In this document: piece by piece, positions 29,225 to 39,564 of the stretch
How the letters are laid out: each line of letters opens with the position of its first letter
Numbering within the stretch: position 1 is the first letter of the stretch
Source: Thermoplasmata archaeon
GTDB taxonomy: Archaea; Thermoplasmatota; E2; DHVEG-1
NCBI GenBank assembly: GCA_014894395.1
Contig: JADBLO010000059.1
Location: forward strand, 1 to 64,000
Direction: 5' to 3'
DNA length: 64,000 bases
Translations under genes and position numbers: made by a program
Notes under the pieces: generated by a model
Database searches by the model: none
Seen by the model: the letters and a program-made list of their open reading frames with translations, nothing else
What the model was told of the DNA's origin: nothing

Positions 29225-29785
29225 ATGTCTGCAGAAAAGATAATTACTCGCATACACGACGATTCAGAAAAACAAATACGTCAGATTATTAAAAAAGCGG
29301 AGAACAACGCTGAAGAGTTAATTCAAACTGCAAAAAAAGAGGCACAACAAGAAGCAGAACGCATATTTGCTATGGGTGAGACACAAAGTGAAAACATTAA
29401 AAAGATACACATTTCGAAGGCCCATCAAGAGGCAAGACGAGAGGTAAGCAATGTAAAAGAACACATAATCGATGAGTGTTTTACCCAAGCATTCCAACGT
29501 TTATCAGAGATTCCAGATGATCATTATAAAGATATTATCACTCAACTCATAAACGAAGGAAAAAAGAAACTTGGAGATTCATGCGTAGCAATCATATCAG
29601 GAGAACGTGACAGAGAAATAGCAAAAATGGAAAAGGTTCCAGTAAAGGGAATCATCGCTGCATCTGGTGGGGTTATCTTGCAATCAGAAGATGGAAAAAT
29701 CGCTATTGATAATACCTTTGAGGGAATACTCAAACGTAAAAGAAATACAATCCGCATTGAGGTAGGACAATTATTGTTCTCATAG
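29225..29785 (+). CDS. atpE: A/V-type ATPase subunit E
   Basis: Charged N-terminal coiled coil; GGVILQSEDGKIAIDNTFEGILKRKRNTIRIEVGQLLF. Confidence 0.93.
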   Translation: MSAEKIITRIHDDSEKQIRQIIKKAENNAEELIQTAKKEAQQEAERIFAMGETQSENIKKIHISKAHQEARREVSNVKEHIIDECFTQAFQRLSEIPDDHYKDIITQLINEGKKKLGDSCVAIISGERDREIAKMEKVPVKGIIAASGGVILQSEDGKIAIDNTFEGILKRKRNTIRIEVGQLLFS

Positions 29786-29795
29786 GAGGAGGACT

Positions 29796-30920
29796 ATGCT
29801 AGAAGGGATACTAGAGCCATCATCTCCTCTGTTCTGGGGGCTTATCATTGCTCTTATCTCGTTTGTTATTGTTATTATTTCAAGGCCTTTGGCAACCTAT
29901 ATTAAATTTGTTTATCCAAATGCAAAATTTGAGGCAATCGGTAACCCATTCATCCATGAAAAAGAGCTCCTTCGTCTGATCGAGAGCAAGGATCTCACCT
30001 CTTTTAAAGATATATTAAACATATTAAAAGACTATCAGGTTGAAGGAGACGATGTTGTATCTCTACAGCGATCTTTAGATAAAGGACTTATCAAAACCGT
30101 TGAAATGATGGAAAACGATAGCTCAAAGGCATTACACCAGTTTTACACTGTGTACTACGAAAAACGCGATCTAGTTCTTATTAAAGAGTCCCTGAAAAGC
30201 ATTCTTAGTGGTACAACAAAAGACACAACATTAGCAGATAATGCGTATCTGCCACAAACCAAAGAATTGTTAAATAAATTACATGAGGCGACAAAAGAAA
30301 CCCTTGCTCCAATCTTATCTGCGTATGGATATACTGACACACTTATTCAGTTGTTGATAACAGAACCACCCGATTTTTTTAAGATAGACTTCACATTAGA
30401 TCAACATATCCTTAACAAATTCAAAGAAGTAAAAGTACCCTATAAATGTGAAAGAGCAAAGAAAAATTACTGTCAACGATTGTTAGATATTATGAACATC
30501 AAATATCTGCTTCGGGCAAAGCATATTGGGTATGATATTGATATGTGTAAAACAATGTTCCTGGGAGAGGGAACGGAGCTTGCTTTATGGAGATTTAAAC
30601 AGATGGCTGAAGCAGAAGATATCGTAAACGCGATTGCTGCACTTGAAGGAGCATCTTACTTTTCTGCATTAGATGAGAAAAAAGAAACATACATTAAAGA
30701 AGGATCTGTTCAGATATTTGAAAATACGCTTGACCGGTTGTTTCTCAAACATATAAAGGATATTTCTCTGCAGGATTATTCAACACTCGGTCCGACACTT
30801 CGATTCCTTGTGTCTAAAGAATATGAAATTCAGAATTTAAAAGTCATTGTAAAGGGATTAGATGAGCATGTGTCCACTGATGCCATAAATCGGTTTATTG
30901 TCACGGAGGCAATGACGTGA
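29796..30920 (+). CDS. atpC: A/V-type ATPase subunit C (d)
   Basis: Position in operon; IMNIKYLLRAKHIGYDID and ILKDYQVEGDDVVSLQRSLD pattern. Confidence 0.88.
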   Translation: MLEGILEPSSPLFWGLIIALISFVIVIISRPLATYIKFVYPNAKFEAIGNPFIHEKELLRLIESKDLTSFKDILNILKDYQVEGDDVVSLQRSLDKGLIKTVEMMENDSSKALHQFYTVYYEKRDLVLIKESLKSILSGTTKDTTLADNAYLPQTKELLNKLHEATKETLAPILSAYGYTDTLIQLLITEPPDFFKIDFTLDQHILNKFKEVKVPYKCERAKKNYCQRLLDIMNIKYLLRAKHIGYDIDMCKTMFLGEGTELALWRFKQMAEAEDIVNAIAALEGASYFSALDEKKETYIKEGSVQIFENTLDRLFLKHIKDISLQDYSTLGPTLRFLVSKEYEIQNLKVIVKGLDEHVSTDAINRFIVTEAMT

Positions 30921-31237
30921 AAATCGCGGTGATAAGCGACAAGGACACGGCAGTAGGATTTCGACTTGCCGGCATACACCATGTACTTATCCCAACAGGG
31001 CAACCGTTTCCTGTCTTCCAGGATCTTATAGGTCATAAAGATATCGGGATTGTTTTTATCACAGAACCTATAGCGAATCAGATGGGAAAGCCGTTGAAAG
31101 AATATAGACTCAAAAACGATCTCCCACTCATTGTGGAAATCCCTGATAAAAAAGGACATTCAAAAGAGCAGGTCGATTTTATCTCTCATCTTATAAAACG
31201 AGCAGTTGGAGTTGATATCGAGAAAAAAGAAAAATAA
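30917..31237 (+). CDS. atpF: A/V-type ATPase subunit F
   Basis: KIAVISDKDTAVGFRLAGIHHVLI; IGIVFITEPIANQM; PLIVEIPDKKG. Confidence 0.94.
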   Translation: MKIAVISDKDTAVGFRLAGIHHVLIPTGQPFPVFQDLIGHKDIGIVFITEPIANQMGKPLKEYRLKNDLPLIVEIPDKKGHSKEQVDFISHLIKRAVGVDIEKKEK

Positions 31238-31252
31238 AATGGAGGAACATAT

Positions 31253-33028
31253 ATGGCTCAAATTATTGGAAAAATCATACGGATCTCAGGACCAGTTATT
31301 GAAGCAGATAATATGCGCGGCGCAAAAATGAATGATGTGGTCCATGTTGGCAAAGAACGTCTTATCGGTGAAATTATTCGTTTAAACCAAGATGTTGCTA
31401 CAATGCAGGTATATGAGGATACAACGGGGTTAAAACCAGGAGAAATCGTTGAGTCAACCCAAGAGCCGTTATCAGTTGAACTTGGCCCCGGTCTAATAAC
31501 AAGCATTTATGATGGTATTCAACGACCGCTTCCCGCCATCCGAGAACATACCGGAGCATTTATCGCTCGTGGTGTCCAAGCATTTTCTCTTGATCGAAAG
31601 AAAAAATGGCTGTTCACTCCCGAGGCGCAGAAAGGAGATGCCGTCGTTGGAGGTGATGTTATTGGAGAAGTACCTGAAACCTCGCATATTCAACATAAGA
31701 TTATGGTTCCTCCATTACTTACCGGGATTATTGCATCTATTGCTTCGGAAGGCAAATATACAATTGAAGAAGAGATTGCTACCATTACAACTAACAATGG
31801 TCCTGTAAAAATAACGATGATGCAACGATGGCCGGTACGTAAAGCACGGCCGTTTATTGAGAAATATGATCCCACCGTGCCCTTGATTACTGGTCAGCGT
31901 ATCATCGATACGTTCTTCCCCATAGCGAAAGGAGGTACTGCAGCAATTCCTGGTGGTTTTGGAACAGGTAAAACCGTGATGCTTCATCAATTAGCAAAAT
32001 GGAGTGATGCTAAAATTGTTGTGTATGTAGGATGTGGTGAACGGGGCAATGAAATGACTGATGTCCTCAGAGAGTTTCCTATGTTGGAGGACCCAAGAAC
32101 TGGTGAGCCTCTTATTAACCGAACCGTCCTTATTGCGAATACCTCTAATATGCCTGTTGCTGCTCGTGATGCAAGCGTTTACACAGGGATAACTATCGCA
32201 GAGTATTATCGAGATATGGGCTACGATGTTGCGTTAATGGCCGACAGCACATCTCGATGGGCTGAGGCAATGAGAGAAATCTCGGGGAGGCTCGAAGAAA
32301 TGCCTGGAGAAGAAGGATATCCAGCGTATTTAGCATCGCGTCTCGCAGAATTTTATGAACGGGCAGGACGGGTGAAACTTCTTGGGTCGAAACATCGTGA
32401 AGGTTCAGTGTCCGTCATGGGTGCAGTATCACCCCCTGGTGGTGATTTCTCTGAACCGGTTGCTCAGAATACCCTTCGCATCGTGAAAGTCTTCTGGGCT
32501 CTTGATGCCGACCTTGCAGATAAACGACATTTCCCCTCAATTAATTGGCTAAAATCCTATTCATTGTACCTTGAGGAGGTAGGAAAATGGTGGGAACAAC
32601 AAGTTGGAAAAGATTGGCTTAACCTTATTAATCGGGCGATGGCCCTTCTTCAGAAAGAATCTGAGCTTCAAGAAATTGTGAAACTCGTTGGACCAGATGC
32701 TTTACCGCCACGAGAACGTGTTCTTTTAGAAAGCGCAAGAATGATCCGAGAACATTATCTCCAACAGAGTGCTTTCCATGAAGTTGACACGTATTGTCCT
32801 GGGAAAAAACAGTATGAAATGCTTCGACTTATGTTAAAGTTTTCAGAAAAAATTCTTGAAGCTGCAGAGAAACATGCTCATATTGACAAAATCCTTGCTC
32901 TTCCATCTCGAGAGGTTCTTGCGCGAATGGGTAAGATGGCGAACGATGAATTTGAGCAACGATTTCATCAGATTGAGGACGATTTAGAAAAAGAATTAGA
33001 TGCGCTGATAAAGGAGAAAATCGCATGA
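31253..33028 (+). CDS. atpA: A/V-type ATPase catalytic subunit A
   Basis: [89 protein letters not shown]. Confidence 0.98.
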   Translation: MAQIIGKIIRISGPVIEADNMRGAKMNDVVHVGKERLIGEIIRLNQDVATMQVYEDTTGLKPGEIVESTQEPLSVELGPGLITSIYDGIQRPLPAIREHTGAFIARGVQAFSLDRKKKWLFTPEAQKGDAVVGGDVIGEVPETSHIQHKIMVPPLLTGIIASIASEGKYTIEEEIATITTNNGPVKITMMQRWPVRKARPFIEKYDPTVPLITGQRIIDTFFPIAKGGTAAIPGGFGTGKTVMLHQLAKWSDAKIVVYVGCGERGNEMTDVLREFPMLEDPRTGEPLINRTVLIANTSNMPVAARDASVYTGITIAEYYRDMGYDVALMADSTSRWAEAMREISGRLEEMPGEEGYPAYLASRLAEFYERAGRVKLLGSKHREGSVSVMGAVSPPGGDFSEPVAQNTLRIVKVFWALDADLADKRHFPSINWLKSYSLYLEEVGKWWEQQVGKDWLNLINRAMALLQKESELQEIVKLVGPDALPPRERVLLESARMIREHYLQQSAFHEVDTYCPGKKQYEMLRLMLKFSEKILEAAEKHAHIDKILALPSREVLARMGKMANDEFEQRFHQIEDDLEKELDALIKEKIA

Positions 33029-34425
33029 AGAACACCGACATTGAATATACCACAGTAACTGAGATAGCAGGCCCATTAATGGTTGTTGAAAGTATCACTG
33101 ATGTTGCGTACAATGAAATTGTAAAGATTCGAACTTCGTCTGGTGAGGAACGTACTGGTCAAGTAATTGAAGTGTTTGAAAACAAGGCTATCGTTCAAGT
33201 CTTTGAAGGAACTCGAGGGCTGGATACGAAACATACCTCTGCACGTTTCATCGGGGAGACCATGAAACTTGGTGTATCAAAAGAGATCATTGGTCGTGTC
33301 TTTGATGGGATGGGAAACCCCTTGGATCATATACCATCTATTATTTCTGAAGATCGTCGGGACATCAACGGCAAACCAATAAACCCGTACGCACGAGAGT
33401 ATCCCCAAGAGTTTATTCAGACTGGCATCTCTACCATCGATGGACTAAATACTCTTGTTCGTGGCCAGAAACTTCCGATTTTTTCAGGTTCAGGTTTGCC
33501 TCATAACGAGCTTGCTGCTCAGATAGCACGACAAGCGAAAGTTCGTGGGAACGAAGAAAAATTCGCTGTTGTCTTTTGTGCTATGGGGATTACTGCAGAG
33601 GAAGCAAACCTGTTCATTAAGGATTTTGAGAACACAGGATCACTTGAAAGAACCGTGATGTTTTTGAACCTTGCTGATGACCCAACCGTTGAACGGATTA
33701 TTCTTCCACGTATGGCCCTCACCTGCGCTGAGTACCTGGCCTTTGATCTTGATATGCACGTGTTAGTTATTCTTACAGATATGACCAACTATGCTGAAGC
33801 ACTGCGAGAAATTGCTGCCGCGCGGGAAGAAGTTCCTGGACGACGTGGATATCCGGGGTACATGTATACGGATCTCTCGATGATTTATGAGCGAGCAGGG
33901 AGAATTCAGCAGAAAAAAGGATCCATTACTCAAATTCCAATGTTGACTATGCCTGATGATGATATCACTCATCCTATCCCCGATCTCACGGGGTATATCA
34001 CCGAGGGTCAAATCGTATTAGACCGAGGGTTGCATAAGAAAAATATCTACCCACCCATCGCTGTCCTTCCTTGTCTTTCCCGGTTAATGGATCGAGGGAT
34101 TGGAAAAGATCGAACACGAGAAGACCATGCGGATGTGGCAAACCAGTTGTACGCTGCGTATGCAGAAGGACGAGATCTGCGAGATTTAGTTGCTATAGTA
34201 GGTGAAGATGCTCTCTCTGAACGAGATCAGCAATTCCTTAAATTTGCTGATCAATTTGAACAGCGGTTTGTTGCCCAAAGTTCCCATGAAAACCGAAGTA
34301 TTGAGCAAACACTCTCCATTGCTTGGGAGTTACTCTCCGCACTACCTGATTCTGAACTGAAAAAAATCGATGAAAAGTACATTAAAAAATATCATCTGAA
34401 AATAAAAGAGAAAAAGACGATATGA
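33025..34425 (+). CDS. atpB: A/V-type ATPase subunit B
   Basis: [74 protein letters not shown]. Confidence 0.98.
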   Translation: MKNTDIEYTTVTEIAGPLMVVESITDVAYNEIVKIRTSSGEERTGQVIEVFENKAIVQVFEGTRGLDTKHTSARFIGETMKLGVSKEIIGRVFDGMGNPLDHIPSIISEDRRDINGKPINPYAREYPQEFIQTGISTIDGLNTLVRGQKLPIFSGSGLPHNELAAQIARQAKVRGNEEKFAVVFCAMGITAEEANLFIKDFENTGSLERTVMFLNLADDPTVERIILPRMALTCAEYLAFDLDMHVLVILTDMTNYAEALREIAAAREEVPGRRGYPGYMYTDLSMIYERAGRIQQKKGSITQIPMLTMPDDDITHPIPDLTGYITEGQIVLDRGLHKKNIYPPIAVLPCLSRLMDRGIGKDRTREDHADVANQLYAAYAEGRDLRDLVAIVGEDALSERDQQFLKFADQFEQRFVAQSSHENRSIEQTLSIAWELLSALPDSELKKIDEKYIKKYHLKIKEKKTI

Positions 34426-35078
34426 CCGAGCAAATCCTCGAGGATGTCAACCCGACACGCATGGATCTTTTAGAAACAAGAAAGAAACTTGCGTTAGCGA
34501 GAAAAGGTTATACCTTACTTGAAGAAAAACGAGACACCCTTGTAGAAAAACTCTTTGGAGTTATTACAAAACGTAGCACACTGAAACAAACAATCGATAC
34601 AGGTTTTCACGATGCTTTTTTCTCTTTGCTTCAAGCACAAATGCTTCTTGGCGAACAGCAGGTGAACGATGCCTCTCAGTTAACGCCGCCGGCTGGGGAA
34701 ATCGATTTAGAACCCCATAACATCATGGGGGTAAAGATTCCTAAGCTGAATAAACAGCACCTGCAACATCCAACTAAACCGCGCTACAGTTTTTTAGAAA
34801 CCTGTGCCTCCCTTGATGATGCCTATAAAAGATTCAATGACCTGCTAATTCAGATGGTTGAACTAGCTGAACTTGAAGGCATTATCAAATCCTTATCTGT
34901 TGAAATAGAGAAAACAAAAAGACGGGTTAACGTCCTTGAACATACCTTGATTCCACGGCTCCTTGCAACGATAAAGTATATTGAGATGCAGCTTGAAGAA
35001 AGAGAACGAGAGGATTTCTTCCGTAGGAAACGAATTAAAGCACTTTTAGAAGCAAAGAAGAGCAAATATGTCCATTGA
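34422..35078 (+). CDS. atpD: A/V-type ATPase subunit D
   Basis: [70 protein letters not shown]. Confidence 0.97.
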   Translation: MTEQILEDVNPTRMDLLETRKKLALARKGYTLLEEKRDTLVEKLFGVITKRSTLKQTIDTGFHDAFFSLLQAQMLLGEQQVNDASQLTPPAGEIDLEPHNIMGVKIPKLNKQHLQHPTKPRYSFLETCASLDDAYKRFNDLLIQMVELAELEGIIKSLSVEIEKTKRRVNVLEHTLIPRLLATIKYIEMQLEEREREDFFRRKRIKALLEAKKSKYVH

Positions 35079-35223
35079 AAATGATCCTATTCTTGGCAGG
35101 TTTTTTAATACGCCTGAAAAAAAAGCAAAATGGATCGTGTTTATAAAAATTGGGTATATCGTCTGGATTCTTTTCATGGTTCTTGGACTTTTCTCAATTC
35201 TTCTCTACTATATATTCTGGTAA
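35068..35223 (+). CDS. 51-aa single-TM small membrane protein overlapping atpD end
   Basis: Direct translation: [51 protein letters not shown]; starts inside the last codons of atpD (11-nt overlap). Below the 60-aa cut-off of the supplied track. Confidence 0.65.
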   Translation: MSIENDPILGRFFNTPEKKAKWIVFIKIGYIVWILFMVLGLFSILLYYIFW

Positions 35224-35337
35224 TATATCAAAATAAATGTATGCAAAAGAGAGGCTGTACATTTAATTAACTATATAAAATACATATTGTTGTCAACACA
35301 TACAATCTAACTGAAAATTAAAAGGGAGAGCTTACGT

Positions 35338-37620
35338 ATGTTTCTTCAGGGAGCAACAGTATTTGAGGTCGCAGCACTATGGATTACTCTCCTTGTTGCC
35401 GTTTTAGGTCTTGTTTATGCCTACTTTCTTAAAAAATACGTCATGAAACAGGATGACGGCAATAAAGAAATGAAAGAAATATCAAAAGCAATTCAAGATG
35501 GTGCTGAAACATATCTACGCAGACAACTAAGAACTGTTTTCTTTGTCATCGTAATTCTAGCAATAGCGCTCTTTCTTACTGCTTATGTAGGAAAACCGGT
35601 GAACTGGGCAGGGTCAAACGAAGAATGGATGCTTGTTTCTATCGGTCGAATGCTCGCTTTCCTTATGGGCGCTGGTTTCTCTGCAAGTATTGGCTACTTT
35701 GGGATGAGGATGGCTGTGCGTGCTAATGTGCGAGTGGCACAAGCATCAAAAACAAGTTTGAAAAAGGCAGTCACTATAGGATATAGAACAGGTACGATAG
35801 TTGGGATGTTGACTGATGGTCTTGGGCTGCTTGGTGGTGCAATAATTTTTATTATCTACGACATCAATGCTCCTGAAGTTTTGCTTGGTTTCGGGTTCGG
35901 TGGTACGTTAATTGCCCTGTTCATGCGCGTAGGTGGTGGAATATTTACAAAGGCAGCAGACGTTGGTGCAGACCTCGTCGGTAAATTAGAAAAAGGAATC
36001 CCTGAGGATGATCCCCGAAACGCGGCTGTAATAGCAGATAATGTTGGTGATAATGTTGGGGATTGTGCAGGGATGGCCGCCGACATTTTTGAATCCTATG
36101 AGGTGACGATGGTTTCAGCAATGATTTTAGGCTTAGCAGCTTTTGCTGGTAACCCTCATCATCAATATGTAGCCGTGGTATTTCCGCTGTTGGTGAGAGC
36201 CATTGGTGTTGTCAGTTCCATCGTTGGTACCTACGCGGTTCGCTCAAAGACTGAAAAAGAGCATGTGATGAAGTCGATTCATCGAGGATTTAGCATTTCC
36301 GCGTTTATATCCATTGTTGGATTTATTGTTCTTGCATTCTTCTGGGTAGATACTCAAATAGCAGATGGTTGGAAGTTTGGCGTTGCAACATTATCTGGAA
36401 TCATTATGGCAGTGGTTATTAACTATCTTACCGATTATTTTACTTCAACCAAACATAAACCGGTCCAAGAAATCGCCGAATCAACGGAAACTGGTTCTGC
36501 AACGACCATCCTCAGTGGTTTAGCCACCGGAATGGAAAGCAGCGTATGGGCACTGTTCGTCATAGTTGGCGCGATGATTGCATCCGCCCTTTTATTTCCT
36601 GCTGAATCGCCCTTTCTTATAGCATATGGTGTTTCGCTTTGTGGGATAGGGATGCTTACGTTGACGGGAAATACGATCTCCATGGACTCCTTTGGTCCCA
36701 TTGTGGATAATGCAAATGGCATAGGAGAAATGACACATATGGAACCTGAGGCTCGACAGAGGCTGGCAGAAATGGATGCTGTTGGTAACACAACAAAAGC
36801 AATAACAAAAGGAATTGCTATTGGTTCAGCAGTAATCGCAGCAGTGAGTTTATTCATGGATTTCATTGTGAGGGCATCAGATGCAGGAAGTCAATTATTG
36901 CGCGTAGAGGGTGGGCAGATTACAGGTCATGTTGTTATTAGTACACCAATCTTTTTCGCAGCGTTACTCATTGGTGGGGCAATTCCCTTTCTCTTTAGCT
37001 CTATGTGTATCAGAGCAGTAGGAAGAGCCGCGAGTTTAATCGTGTTTGAGGTAAGAAAACAGTTTACAACGATAAAAGGCCTCTGGGAGGGCAAGGCCAA
37101 ACCAGATTATACGACCCCCATTGATATCTGCACCAGAGCAGCACAGAAGGAGCTTATCGGTTTAGGTTTACTTGGTATTCTTTCCCCCATTATCATTGGT
37201 TTGATTTTCAATGAGGTCGCCCTCGGAGCATTCCTTGCTGGAACAATACTTTCAGCCCAGCTGCTGGCTGTATTTATGGCAAACGCTGGGGGAGCATGGG
37301 ATAATGCTAAAAAAAGCATTGAAGCTGGAAATCATGGAGGTAAAGGGTCAGAATGTCATCGGGCCAGTATCTGTGGGGATACCGTTGGTGATCCTCTGAA
37401 GGATACCGCAGGCCCTGCGTTAAATCCCTTAGTTAAGGTCATCAATCTTATTGCAATTCTTATTGTGCCAATTGTGGTACGTTACAATTTAGGCATGCTG
37501 AAGGACCCAGTATCATTTTCTTTGGTAATTATCTGTGTTGTTTTAATGATCGTTGGTCTATCATTGGCTGTTTTGGCCAGTAAAAAACCTTCGAAAATTC
37601 AACAGATATCTGATCTATAA
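35338..37620 (+). CDS. hppA: Membrane-bound pyrophosphatase, K+-independent signature (H+-PPase type)
   Basis: [61 protein letters not shown] (Lys at the K+-dependence position); [14 protein letters not shown]. Confidence 0.96.
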   Translation: MFLQGATVFEVAALWITLLVAVLGLVYAYFLKKYVMKQDDGNKEMKEISKAIQDGAETYLRRQLRTVFFVIVILAIALFLTAYVGKPVNWAGSNEEWMLVSIGRMLAFLMGAGFSASIGYFGMRMAVRANVRVAQASKTSLKKAVTIGYRTGTIVGMLTDGLGLLGGAIIFIIYDINAPEVLLGFGFGGTLIALFMRVGGGIFTKAADVGADLVGKLEKGIPEDDPRNAAVIADNVGDNVGDCAGMAADIFESYEVTMVSAMILGLAAFAGNPHHQYVAVVFPLLVRAIGVVSSIVGTYAVRSKTEKEHVMKSIHRGFSISAFISIVGFIVLAFFWVDTQIADGWKFGVATLSGIIMAVVINYLTDYFTSTKHKPVQEIAESTETGSATTILSGLATGMESSVWALFVIVGAMIASALLFPAESPFLIAYGVSLCGIGMLTLTGNTISMDSFGPIVDNANGIGEMTHMEPEARQRLAEMDAVGNTTKAITKGIAIGSAVIAAVSLFMDFIVRASDAGSQLLRVEGGQITGHVVISTPIFFAALLIGGAIPFLFSSMCIRAVGRAASLIVFEVRKQFTTIKGLWEGKAKPDYTTPIDICTRAAQKELIGLGLLGILSPIIIGLIFNEVALGAFLAGTILSAQLLAVFMANAGGAWDNAKKSIEAGNHGGKGSECHRASICGDTVGDPLKDTAGPALNPLVKVINLIAILIVPIVVRYNLGMLKDPVSFSLVIICVVLMIVGLSLAVLASKKPSKIQQISDL

Positions 37621-37692
37621 GACTTCAGGGTAAAAAATCTTCCCAATTATTTTGTTTTTAATTGATAGCCATTAAATACACGATTTCTGTTT

Positions 37693-38202
37693 ATGAGCCT
37701 AATGAAAAATCGTTTAATCACCGGGTTTTATGAACTGAAAATCAAACAAGTAATTGATAAACGTATATGGGATATCCCGGTAATTGAAGAAAAAGATGAC
37801 ATTGAGAATGTATTAAAAATTTTTGGCAGACGACACCATGTTTGGGTTCTTAAAAGTCAAAAGAGTAAAGAGCTTGTTGGTGTAATTACTGAACATGATA
37901 TACTCTCGATTCTTGTACCGAAAAAATTTTCAGCCTATGGTGTCGGAATGCCTGATATTCGATCACTTCAATATGAGACGGTTACAACAGCGAAGGATCT
38001 TATGTCGACAAAAATGATTTCCTGTGGACCTGATGATACGATAAAAAATGTTCTGCAAAAAATGGCTCGATATCAAATACGTCGTCTTCCAGTAGTTGAT
38101 GGGAAAAAGTTAGTTGGAGAGATTACTCTGCATCAAATGATTCAAAGATACTATGAAGCGACTCAATACTATTCGCTCGTAGAGAATAAAAAAGAAGGTT
38201 GA
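37693..38202 (+). CDS. Tandem CBS-domain protein
   Basis: Two CBS repeats: LVGVITEHDILSILVPK; STKMISCGPDDTIKNVLQKMARYQIRRLPVVDGKKLVGEITLHQMIQ. Confidence 0.92.
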   Translation: MSLMKNRLITGFYELKIKQVIDKRIWDIPVIEEKDDIENVLKIFGRRHHVWVLKSQKSKELVGVITEHDILSILVPKKFSAYGVGMPDIRSLQYETVTTAKDLMSTKMISCGPDDTIKNVLQKMARYQIRRLPVVDGKKLVGEITLHQMIQRYYEATQYYSLVENKKEG

Positions 38203-39407
38203 TTTTTACGGTTACGATAGTCGATATTGCTTTTTCCCTTGCTTTAGCCCTTATTATTGCACGAGTAATGGGTTATTTTTTTGATAAATTAAAACAACCG
38301 ACCGTCATTGGTGAAATCATCGCAGGGATCTTGCTTGGAGGGTTTGGTTTAGGGGTTCTCTCAGGGTTTACTTTTTCGTTCTTTGGTTTAACGATTTCTC
38401 TCCCCCAATTATCCTATACTTCTGACGAATTCCGCTTCTTCGCAGATTTAGGTATTCTTTTACTGATGTTTATTATAGGCCTGGAAACAAGTATATCTAA
38501 ACTAAAGGAGGTGGGAAAACCTACTTTTTTTGTTGCATTTGGAGGTGTTATCCTCCCTTTAATCCTAGGAAGTATTGCGGGTACTCTGTTTGGTTTTTCC
38601 TGGCAAGAAAGTATACTCATCGGTTTAATGCTTGTCGCAACCTCAATTGGCGTTACGGTAAGAACACTGGCGGATCTTCATGTCTTAAACACCAATGTTG
38701 GCATCACGGTTTTAGGCGCCGCTGTTATCGATGATGTATTGGGAATTATTGCATTTGCTCTTATTTTAGGGATTTACAATCCACTTCAGATAGGTATTAC
38801 CATAACGATTTTTTTCCTAATTTTCCTTTACCTGGGATTGAAAATCATCGATAAAGTGATGAATCTTGGAGAAAAAATCAACCTCCCGAAATCGCTCCTT
38901 AGCATTTCTCTTGCTATTTTCCTTTTCTATTCGTTTTTCGCTGATCGCTGTGGAATTACTGGGATAACAGGTGCTTTTGTCGCAGGATTATTAATTGGGC
39001 AAACCATACAATCAAAAAAAATCTCTGATGATGTGAAAGCGATAGGCTATAGTTTTTTCGTACCTTTGTTTTTTGTAGGAGTTGGGGCAAGTGTTGACCT
39101 TACTGCTTTCTTAGTTATTGGTGTTTTTTCTGTTGTTGTCATCATCGTGGGAATTATCGGTAAAATTGTTGGTTGCGGTATTGGTGCAAAACTAGCTGGC
39201 ATGTCGCTTCGCCATTCCCTACAGGTGGGGGTTGGTATGATTCCAAGGATGGAGGTTGCACTCATTATTGTTAGTATTGCCATTTCTCGCGGGCTTATCA
39301 CTGGAGACGTTGCTCATCAGATACTTGCAACAACGATTGTGACGACCATTGTTACTACGTTGATTACGCCTTTCTTACTTAAAGCTACATTTAAATATCG
39401 ATTTTGA
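38199..39407 (+). CDS. CPA2-family monovalent cation/proton antiporter (KefB/NapA-like)
   Basis: KQPTVIGEIIAGILLGGFGLG; LGILLLMFIIGLETSISKLKEVGK; DDVLGIIAFALIL; GAFVAGLLIGQTIQ. TTG start overlapping the CBS gene stop by 4 nt. Confidence 0.9.
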   Translation: MIFTVTIVDIAFSLALALIIARVMGYFFDKLKQPTVIGEIIAGILLGGFGLGVLSGFTFSFFGLTISLPQLSYTSDEFRFFADLGILLLMFIIGLETSISKLKEVGKPTFFVAFGGVILPLILGSIAGTLFGFSWQESILIGLMLVATSIGVTVRTLADLHVLNTNVGITVLGAAVIDDVLGIIAFALILGIYNPLQIGITITIFFLIFLYLGLKIIDKVMNLGEKINLPKSLLSISLAIFLFYSFFADRCGITGITGAFVAGLLIGQTIQSKKISDDVKAIGYSFFVPLFFVGVGASVDLTAFLVIGVFSVVVIIVGIIGKIVGCGIGAKLAGMSLRHSLQVGVGMIPRMEVALIIVSIAISRGLITGDVAHQILATTIVTTIVTTLITPFLLKATFKYRF

Positions 39408-39437
39408 TGTAAAAAAAATCGAAAAAGAGATGAATCT

Positions 39438-39456
39438 AACGTCATGATTTGACGTT
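39438..39456. terminator. Inverted repeat in convergent intergenic region, candidate transcription terminator
   Basis: aacgtca-tgatt-tgacgtt, perfect 7-bp stem between convergent antiporter and hppA genes. Confidence 0.35.
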
Positions 39457-39564
39457 CTGACCTCCTCTAAGAATCGTTCTCTTTTTTCTGAGATAAAACA
39501 TTCAGTATTTAATTCATTGATATGTCTAATCCAGTAGTCTCAACATCCTTCTTTTTTGTTAACG

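Noticed and set aside
31253-33028. Intein in ATPase subunit A or IF-2
   Set aside because: Both proteins are of standard length (591 and 587 aa) with uninterrupted motifs.
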